NCBI GenBank assembly: GCA_009733575.1
Contig: ML769682.1
Span: 1-64,000, forward strand
From: Gymnopus androsaceus JB14
Taxonomy: Eukaryota; Basidiomycota; Agaricomycetes; Agaricales; Omphalotaceae
Reading direction: 5' to 3'
Length of the DNA: 64,000 nucleotides
The stretch's first letter is position 1, and each line of letters starts with the position of its first letter. Under the pieces are notes generated by a model. It was not told the origin of the DNA. It did no database searches and worked only from the letters and a program-made list of their open reading frames with translations. Below, piece after piece: positions 56,442 through 64,000 of the stretch. The translations under genes and the position numbers were made by a program.

Positions 56442-58206
56442 ATGTTCTGGAACATTGCTGTTGAATATATGGTACGCGTCAATCCTCATTATCTAGACGG
56501 TTCGTAGGACATACGATGGATTCATATTCAGATGTACAACTGATAAGAGATCGTAACCCACCTTACAACTTCGCAACAGAGCTGAGCAAGAAGTTCAGGA
56601 ATAGTGCTTTATGGTGGTCTCTTGTCTACCAACCAGCGAAGATTTGGAGTTTCATCATGATATCTGTTCAGGACATTGATTCGAACGATGTATAGTATCA
56701 TAAGTATAGCTTTTCCCCTGCGTTTCCTTTCATTTCATTATCAGTACTCCAGTGACCACTGTCTCTCCTTGTAATGTTTTTACTAGCCTGGTGAGTTGAT
56801 ATACATTCGCTTGAGCACCCTTCTAACGTATCAATAGGCTGCTGTATTCAGTTCTACTTTCGCAATAGTATTCATACAACTTTATCTGCTACAACTGAGT
56901 GCTACCACAGAGAAATGATTCTTCTACGGTGACAGGGACCTGGATCCTTCAGCCAGGAGACCCCCCACAAGCGAGTCAGGGTTTTCATTATTCAATTGCT
57001 GAGCGATAAGTCCAGTGGCGAGAAATTAGAAGACAGCTCAACGGTCGACCCCCAGCAAACTGTCTACAGGGACCGTAACACTCACCGCAACTTCTACGGG
57101 GTATGTTCTCACTACAATTCGTATCGTCTGTGTCTTTACTAACTTTGCTCAGGGCACACCGTCTACAGATTTTATTATCATCACTTTCGAGTTCCTTGTG
57201 AGCATGACAATCACCTTAGCTTCGCATTGTATCTGAATCTTTGATGGACAATCCTTAGAGCGAGCAGCTCAGAATTCACCATAGTAAATTTAGATGCAGA
57301 GGGGACAGAGACAGGGTGGGTGGTCATCTGCTAACTGATAATTAATTCGAGTACTTATTGAACCTCTTCAGCAAAAGTCCCCCGGCAAGTACATCCACAT
57401 CCCAAGCGAGCTCATCCGTGCTGTCCAAGACTGATGATAGTACCGTGACGTCGACCAGTGAACTCAGTCCGAAGGTAGGTTTATCTATCATATACAAAGA
57501 TCAGTCAATAAAGCGGCCGATTTGTTAAAGTAGCTCACTTAGAACCACTGGGACTTCCACTTTACCGTCCCCAGCAACGACATCCGAGTCTGCCCAAATC
57601 CATTCAACAACTAGCATGCCCTCCAGTTCCGAATCTACGAGCTCATCTATTTCAACTGACACCAGAAAAAACAAACTTGACAGCCATCATAGTTTCAGCC
57701 ATTCTTGCGACAATCCTTTCCATTATTCTTCTATTGGCTGTAGTTGGACTGATGTGTCGCCGACACCGACGCCGTTTAAATTCCACGGTGTCCGCTGATC
57801 CAAGCGAGAGCAGTACTGTTGCACAACAATGGTACAACTCTTCACGTTTCAAATGGGACTTGCAAGGGAGTGCGCCTCGAGGTAGTGCTACACGTTCTGG
57901 GACCGTTTGGGATACGGGGACACTGTCAGATTTCTCAACCTTGGCACCCTCGACTCTGTATCCCGACTTGTCTCTACAAAGGACACGACAACGAGGTGGC
58001 AAGATTTGAAACTAGGATACCGAGGAGGATTGTTCGAAAAGAATCTTGGGAGTGGAATTGGTAGTAGTACTAGTGGAGATATGGAAAGTGATGGTTTGAA
58101 GGAAGAATCAACTGCAGTAGATGGAATGCACATCCGAGTCGGAGGTCCTGTACCAGTGATACAGGTTACTTCAGCTACCGCCACGAATTCTTCTATAGAG
58201 TCGTAA
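56442..58206 (+). pseudogene. One-pass membrane-protein gene, duplicate 1 (frame disrupted)
   Basis: Same exon order as duplicate 2, with VTGTWILQPGDPPQASQGF-type sequence, a Ser/Thr-rich stalk and the block SESTSSSISTDT before the membrane segment (VSAILATILSIILLLAVVGL, MCRRHRRRL). Compared with duplicate 2 it has an extra base in the stalk at about 56990, another at about 57062, and another at about 57668 just before the membrane segment. The C-terminal side is unlike duplicate 2: SADPSESSTVAQQWYNSSRF and SGTVWDTGTLSDFSTLAPST, then in a second frame DGLKEESTAVDGMHIRVGGP and VPVIQVTSATATNSSIES. As read the frame is broken; the start near 56442 (MFWNIAVEYM) is a guess. Confidence 0.5.
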
Positions 58207-58899
58207 TTAGGTATTTAGAGTATTTTCTTCTATATGTGCTCAGCGGAGTGGGAATCAGAGTGCCACTGGCATTGGCACCTTTGGTTTTTGATTGAGTTTT
58301 GGCCATTCAGATTGGATTTTTATCATTATATTTATGATCATTCTATAAGGCGGCCAACCTTATTACACCCAGATCATCCTCGTAAGTACACTGTTACTTG
58401 AAGACTCGAGTGTTTATTCATATTGGTCAGAGTCCAGTCCTTAGGGCACCTAATAAGGGGCGCCTTTTTTTTTTCGCTTCCTGTCCATCTTCTGACCTCC
58501 CGTTCTCAATCACGTCTGATCACCATCAGTCGAATGATGAGTAATAATCGGAATTCCAGTACGAAACTGGGCGTAGGAGGCCGCGGTGGGTCGTAGGCCC
58601 CGGGAGTTAGAGGTGTACGCATGGATCAGATTTAGGAAGACAAGATAGGACTGAGGGAGGGGGCTTATTGGAAGGGGCGGAGGTGGAGGGGCGCAAAATC
58701 CCCCATATAACAGAACTCTCTCCTTCTCTGACGGCCATCCCAAAAATAAGATAATGTTCAAAACAGGAAATAGATTTCGACATTGGCTCTCCAGCCTACG
58801 AGTTTCACGTCCTTACGCCAGCCGTAATCCAGTTGGATTGTCTGCCTTCTCTCCTTCACGCAGACTCTTATTCTGATACTCTGAACCCTTTGTCGATAT

Positions 58900-60395
58900 G
58901 TTTAGAACATTTCTGTCAGATGTATGGTACAACCGGTCATCCAAATCCCATCTCGATATCTAGGTGGTTCGTAAGACAATACGATGGATGAGTATTCAGA
59001 TGAACAATTGATCAGAGATCGTAACCCACAACTTCGAAACAGAGCTGAGCAATGACTTCGGGATTAGTGCTTTATGGTGGTGTTCTGTCTACCAACAGGT
59101 GAGGCTCAAGGATCTTCGCATTGACATTGATTGGAACGACGTACAACATCATAAGTAGCTTCCTTCCTGCCTTCCATTTTTCGGTACCCCACCGACAACT
59201 CTCTTTTCTCTCTGTAATGTTTTTATCAGCCTGGTAAGCTGGTATCCATTGTTTGAGAATCCTTCTAATGCATCAATAGGCTGCTGTATTCGGTTATAAT
59301 TTCGCATAATATTTACGCAGCTCTGTCTCTAGAGATTACTGCTACCACAGGTGCTGATTCCCCTACGGTGACAGGGACCTGGGTCCTTCAGCCAGGAGAC
59401 CCCCCACAAGCGAGTCAGGGTTTTATTATTCAATTGCTGAGCGATGAGCTCAGTGGCGAGAAATCAGAAGACAGCTCAACGGTCGACCCCCAACAAATGT
59501 CTACAGGGACCGTAACACTCACCGCAACTTCTACGGGGTATGTTTCACTACAATTCGCATCGTCTGTGTCTTTACTCAACTTTGCTCAGGGCACACCGTC
59601 TACAGATCATATTACCGCCGCCCACGAGTAGCCCTTGTGAGCATGACAATCACCTTAGCATCGCATTGTATCTGAACCTCTGATGGACAATCCTTAGAGC
59701 GAGCAGTGCAGAATTCACCATAGTAAATTTAGATGCAGAGGGGACAGAGACAGGGTAGGTGGTCATCTACTAACTGATAATTAATTCGAGTACTTATTGA
59801 ACCTCTTTAGCAAAAGTTCCCCGGCAAGTACATCCACATCCCCAGCAAGCTCATCCGTGCCGCCCAAGACTGAGGATAGTACTGTGACGTCGACCAGTGC
59901 CAGTGAACTCAATCCAACGTAGGTTTATCTATCATATAAAAAGATCAGTCAATAAAGCGGCCGATTTGTTAAAGTAACTCACTTAGAACCACTGGGACTT
60001 CCACTTTCCTGTCTTCAGGAACGACATCCGAGTCTACTCAAATCCATTCAACCACTAGCATGCCCTCCAGTTCCGAATCTACGAGCTCATCTATTTCAAC
60101 TGACACCAAAAAAACAAATCTGACAGCCATCATAGTTTCAGCCATTCTTGCGACAATCCTTTCCATTATTCTTCTATTGGCTGTAGTTGTACTGCTATGT
60201 CGCCGACGCCGACGTCGTTTGAAGTCTATGGTGTCTTCAAATCCAAGCGAGGCAGTTGAGCCTTTTAGAGAATATACCATCGGCCCCGGGATACCATCCC
60301 ACAGGCGAAAAGATCCTGGCCTTTCGGCGACGAGCCGGCCAGTACCACAGAGTCAGGAAGTAGTGGATCTTCCACCTGAATATTCTTCAGTATAG
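58900..60395 (+). CDS. One-pass membrane protein with Ser/Thr-rich ectodomain and PPxY tail, duplicate 2
   Basis: Resembles the many Agaricomycete single-pass surface proteins of unknown function. Exon-level translation gives VTGTWVLQPGDPPQASQGFI, SDELSGEKSEDSSTVDPQQM and STGTVTLTATSTG. Further exons follow (SPPASTSTSPASSSVPPKTE and STFLSSGTTSESTQIHSTTS), then SMPSSSESTSSSISTDTKKT. The membrane segment is NLTAIIVSAILATILSIILL and LAVVVLLC, directly followed by RRRRRRLKSM (stop-transfer). The cytosolic tail ends EVVDLPPEYSSV, containing a PPEY motif of the type bound by WW domains of Rsp5/Nedd4 ligases. The 5' exons (58900-59340) were not resolved. Function unknown. Confidence 0.6.
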
Positions 60396-61300
60396 GCTTT
60401 TGGAAATTTCGTTCTTCAAGTGACATTATGGCTGTAAGGCCCAATTATACAGTTGTATAGATGTACAGTATGGCTTGTGTACAAGTAGTTGAGGGAAATT
60501 TACTTGGAACATCTTTTGAACAACCACGTTGACTTCTGACAAGAATGATTAGATTTTGAAAAATCTTGTCATTGCCGGTCAACCATCACCCCGGTCGATG
60601 TCCGTCACGGCGGATGTACTATGGGAAGCTGGTTACTAGGCCACCCCTTAGTACCTGGACATACGATACTGTACCTACAGCTATCCACACTGCTCGCTTT
60701 TTGCACCCTAGTAGACATGCACTAGGTAGTGCCGCCTAGTGCACCTAGTGCACCTAGTATTCCAATACCATCTCAGATGAATGTCAAATTCTCAATCTGG
60801 AAATCTGTGTTGTGACCTCAGGGTAAGTTGCATACACTACCTCAGGGTTCCTTCCCGCAAGTATGAAACACCTTGCGTACCTCGCCATTTTCCAGCAAGT
60901 GCCTTCGCGAGTACTTAAACCATCAGTCTCCAAGGTCAAGAGTTGGACTTGTCGTTTTTTCCCTCAGTCCTCGATGCCCGGGTCCCTGTTTGTAACACTT
61001 CAATCTCATTCAGTACTACTCTCTTCGCTTTTGGTATTTACTATGATCATTTTAAATAATTAAGTACATACAGTGGATAACTGGAATAAAATTGTCTCTA
61101 CATCCTCACTACTGTGCCCATTGAGCCATGGATTCAGCAAAGCGAGAAGGCTGAGAAGCGGGAATATTAAACAAGCCCCGAGAAGAGATTTTTGACATCT
61201 GCACATTGTATCAACCATCTCGGACATACTTCCTAATTTGGTTAGATTATTGGTCTCGTAATCCACTGTGTAGTCCTGTGTAGTAGGGGGCCTAGCTAGG
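60396..61300. repeat. Intergenic with CTAGTGCAC repeats
   Basis: No gene recognised. At about 60705-60760 the words CTAGTGCAC and CACTAGGTAGTG recur several times, and related words return at 61290-61345. They look like pieces of one dispersed repeat. Confidence 0.4.
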
Positions 61301-61318
61301 CGAACTAGGGCACTAGGT

Positions 61319-61342
61319 GCACTATGTAGTACTACATAGTGC
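61319..61342. repeat. 24 bp perfect palindrome
   Basis: A perfect 24 bp palindrome with half-site GCACTATGTAGT lies at 61319-61342, next to further CACTAGG/CTAGG words. It has no spacer and could extrude as a cruciform. It is part of the repeat-rich end of the window. Confidence 0.75.
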
Positions 61343-61657
61343 TTGTGCGAGTTCCAGATGCAGGGCTTGGGGAGCCCCAGACACAGATCTTGTTGACAAA
61401 TTCAATTACAATTATAGGTTTTGTATTATTCTACAAATTACTACAGCTGTAAGTACCATCAATTATTAATACCATTATACAGTACGGCGCGCAAACTTCG
61501 GGCCCGCCTCCGCTTCCCTCCCCTCCCTCGCTGCGCTCGGGGGGTCCCCCGGGCCGGGAAGTCGTCAGCGGGCACCCTAAAGCCTCATTTGCGCTTATTT
61601 TGATAGGCGGGAGCCCCTTACCTAACCTCAACCCCTAACCGCTAACCCAGCACGTTT

Positions 61658-61735
61658 GGCAATGCCGGACTAGCTCTCTAATGTTAGGGTTCGCCCGAAG
61701 GGCGAACCCTAACGAGAGCTAGCCCCGGTATTGCT
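61658..61735. repeat. Long hairpin containing TTAGGG/CCCTAA arms
   Basis: The core arms GTTAGGGTTCGCCC (61683-61696) and GGGCGAACCCTAAC (61700-61713) are perfect reverse complements around a 3 nt loop. The arms extend outward as CTAGCTCTC/GAGAGCTAG with a 4 nt bulge on the left, then GCAATGCCGGA against CCCCGGTATTGC with mismatches. Total arm length is about 33-37 bp. Degenerate CCTAACC/CCCCTAACCGCTAACCC words lie just left at 61620-61647. The structure resembles the end of a transposable element more than a telomere. Confidence 0.7.
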
Positions 61736-61739
61736 TTGA

Positions 61740-62698
61740 AATAAAAAAAAACACAATCTAATTAATGTTTTACATTGAGGATTGAACACTTGCCGCTACT
61801 AGGTACAGCTTACCTCACCTGTCAGAGACGCCGACAGGAATACCGTTATGCCATCAGGCGCATGGAAGCCATGAATGTAATTAAAATATATTACATCACT
61901 GTTGCTACATGTATTTACAACTGTAAGTAATTTGTAGAATGATTAAAAACCTACGACTGTAATCATTTATCAACAATCCTGGTGTCCTAGGTTGGCTTGG
62001 GTTGGTCTAAAAGGGCTTCTATGCTGTAGATTAGTATACTACAAAGCTCCAAACAAGCAGTGGAGGTGCGTGAAGTCAGTAATACATGCGGAGCGCGCAA
62101 GAACATTGAACTCCAATGGCGGCCAGCACTGTTCTTAATCGCCTCCAGTGGTCCTCACTGGAGTCCACTGCAGCTTGACTGCAGCGAAACTTTCCTCGGG
62201 AGACGTGTGCACCATTCCAACCAAGGGCGGATGTAACTCCGAGTCTAGTGATGCACCTCTGTGAGTAAGGCTTGGAGTTTCGTGACCCCTTGCTCCCCAT
62301 GTTCTCGTGATCCCTAGCTGGCATAGCTTTCATCTTAAGCATGAATGGCAAGCTACATATACAAAGAAGATCCAACACTTGAAGACGAATGAGGTTTACA
62401 GGAGGGATATTATGTTTCGAGGTTGATTTGATTCGAGTTTCGGCCTGTAACTCGTTCCTTGCATTGGTCTTAGGTACCGTGGAGCCTCAGCTGAGGCGAA
62501 TGCCGAGAGTCCAGTGTAGATGCTTTTCTAACGTGCCAAAAATGAGAAGAGAACTGCAACGACATGTCTCTAGGCCGAAGAAGCAGAATTTAGGAAGAAG
62601 GGAAGTAGAGATAGCTTCAAAGAAGAATGTGCAGGTTTACCCTCTGGATCATGGATAATGCAATATGCATTTATCCTCAGTCTCACACTAATCAGTTT
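61740..62698. other. Repeat-like region, no gene recognised
   Basis: AT-rich, with short open frames lacking support. No tRNA, domain or splice pattern was found. Confidence 0.35.
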
Positions 62699-62699
62699 A

Positions 62700-63470
62700 C
62701 ATCAGCAGAACCTGGGTGGTCTCCAGAGATCTCCAGAGCGCCTGTAGCTTCTGGAGCAGCTGGAGCAAGGTTACCTATTCCAGAGACCAATATAAACCTC
62801 TGGAGACCTCTGGAGACCTCCAGAGGGCTATTCAATCAAGTTTCCATGTTGTGTAACCATGCATTAATAATAGAAATTTTATATTCATCATTTTTATGTA
62901 CTGCAACAATATTTAGGTGCACTGCAGCAGTTATTATTATGTAGTAGTAATAAGTGGCAAGTACTGGATGAGTCTTCTGTTTTTCCCCTCCCAATGTTTC
63001 CATAGTGCTCTTCTCAATTTCTGCCTCCATTGCCCAAACCCTTCTGCATTTCTGGAAATCACCTCTAAAAAGCAATGTTATGTGAAAGTGAAACTTACAG
63101 TGAAAGGATGGAATGTTGCAACAGTGGGAGAAGGGGAAAAAAATACAAGTTCATCTTTGTTGAAAGTTGAAAGCCCATGCATTTTATATCACTTCCTGAT
63201 AGTTTACAGCATTGTTGATGACACGAGGAGTTGCTGACGGCAACCATCATTATGTTGAGGGCACTCAAGGCCATCATTTTTGGTGCTACTCTGGCTGTCA
63301 GCCAGACTAGCTCCAAAAAAGGAAAGTCCAATCATTCTCAAAGTACCATCAATCAGCAACTACAGCTTTGTTCTCTCCAGAGTCTCCAGAGTTCTCCAGA
63401 GCTCTCTGGAGACTTATTCAATTCTCTGGATGCTCCAGCAGCTCCAGCAAAAATACAGGTTTTGCTGATG
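62700..63470. mobile_element. Non-autonomous DNA element with subterminal CTCCAGAG/CTGGAG arrays
   Basis: The left end CATCAGCAGAACCTG (62700-62714) and the right end CAGGTTTTGCTGATG (63456-63470) are inverted repeats with one mismatch. Both are flanked by TA. Behind each end is a dense array of the short word CTCCAGA and its complement TCTGGAG (about 62719-62828 and 63376-63450). Such subterminal arrays are transposase-binding platforms in several DNA transposon families. The 540 bp interior has only short frames with no transposase motifs, so the element is non-autonomous. Confidence 0.6.
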
Positions 63471-64000
63471 TATCCCCTCTAGCTATAGAAATCTAGTTTG
63501 CTGCAATATTTTTCAACACGCCTCCAAAACTGGATAGTGAACATTAATAGTAACAAGTACATTTTTGCCTTTGTGTTTTTGCTCATCCCATCTATGATTT
63601 TCAACAGCTTTGCCTTCATAGAGTTTGAAGACTGCGAACCACTTAAGGTAATGGTAAGGAATGATTGCATTTCATTCTTCTTCACCCCCTGAGTTAGTCA
63701 AGTTCAACCTTCATGTAAATTATAGTAGTGATCAAACCGGCAACCACCGAGAAGAAGATCAACTCAATCTGGGTCCTCTAACTTCCCGACATCACCCCTT
63801 CCTTTAATTAAATTTCTTTCAGTAGACTTTTTCCCGAATCTGAAGACTCTACAGAATCTCAACAATTTAGCCTAACTGTCAAAGCTGCTCTGACCGTGAG
63901 CACTTGAGATCCCTGGTCAACCCTCAGGCTTTTTGTCGACGCTCTCGCAGGCCGCATCTGCGTTGAATGGAATAGCATCATATTATCCCTAAATGAATAG
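63471..64000. other. Window end, no gene recognised
   Basis: Short open frames at 63498-63692 (both strands) have hydrophobic runs but no supporting features. Nothing else was recognised before the window ends. Confidence 0.35.

Larger units (their letters stand above)
55830..60395. repeat. Tandem segmental duplication of about 2.5 kb
   Basis: Two units, about 55830-58210 and 58500-60395, are homologous over most of their length. Shared blocks include AATCACGTCTGATCA, ACTGGGCGTAGGAG, TTCAGCCAGGAGACCCCC, GGTCGACCCCCA and a TM-encoding block around 57616-57790 and 60060-60235. The offset between matching points is about 2.44-2.66 kb. Each unit carries a one-pass membrane-protein gene. Similarity ends sharply shortly after the membrane segment, so the two genes have different 3' ends. 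Confidence 0.75.

Noticed and set aside
7874..58206. Programmed +1 frameshifting as an explanation for the many breaks
   Set aside because: The sites share no slippery motif, lie in unrelated families, and some families contain several breaks; decay or assembly error is simpler.
61600..61720. Telomeric repeat array
   Set aside because: Only a few degenerate CCCTAA words and a hairpin are present; there is no tandem TTAGGG array, and sequence continues for 2.3 kb beyond.
62719..63450. CRISPR-like array of CTCCAGAG repeats
   Set aside because: The units are 7-8 bp, irregularly spaced and in both orientations; this is a eukaryotic DNA-element end, not a repeat-spacer array.

Overview
The window looks like nuclear DNA of a mushroom-forming basidiomycete (Agaricomycetes). 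Genes lie on both strands and are cut by many 45-65 nt GT-AG introns. The families are typical of that group: a heme-thiolate peroxygenase, intron-rich cytochromes P450, F-box/leucine-rich proteins, a Zn2Cys6 regulator with the PCxxC...RGCGxxCP second half, a DUF2828 protein and a CAP/PR-1 secreted protein. Housekeeping anchors are eIF2-beta, the mitochondrial ATP synthase gamma subunit, a glycolipid transfer protein, a mitofissin (Atg44-type) protein and an intron-containing tRNA-Ile(AAU). All calls come from reading the sequence; no database search was run.

Layout. 1-2.6 kb is repeat-like, with a fold-back element. 2.8-4.1 kb is a peroxygenase gene bracketed by a short direct repeat. 4.5-5.3 kb is a truncated F-box relic. 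5.95-7.56 kb is an alpha/beta hydrolase ending in a peroxisomal AKL signal. 7.87-9.22 kb is a CAP protein. 9.96-12.65 kb is a Zn2Cys6 transcription factor. 13.3-15.0 kb is a frameshifted F-box pseudogene. 15.7-18.2 kb holds eIF2-beta and ATP synthase gamma, divergent from a promoter of about 115 bp. 18.4-28.3 kb is a tandem P450 array: a 3' relic, one readable copy and two broken copies, with an F-box scrap, a TA-flanked MITE and a P450 exon scrap between copies 2 and 3. 28.8-31.5 kb holds a small conserved gene and the only intact member of the F-box family. 32.0-39.8 kb holds an unknown gene, an F-box-like gene, an SMP-30/lactonase-like propeller and a DUF2828 protein. 40.2-44.7 kb holds GLTP, a membrane RING protein and mitofissin. 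44.85 kb is the tRNA. 45.0-51.2 kb is a possible oxidative trio: an MDR oxidoreductase and two divergent P450s. 52.4-54.8 kb is an F-box/LRR locus. 55.8-60.4 kb is a 2.5 kb tandem duplication of a one-pass membrane-protein gene with different cytosolic tails. 60.4-64 kb is repeat- and palindrome-rich.

The most unusual aspects are the P450/F-box duplication mosaic, the structured repeats (two TA-flanked inverted-repeat elements and several hairpins), the tail-swapped membrane-protein duplication, and a recurring pattern of single-base insertions that breaks several otherwise good genes while leaving the housekeeping genes readable. The last point is either real decay of accessory genes or insertion-type assembly error; raw reads would settle it. 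I did not find a clearly new multi-gene system.
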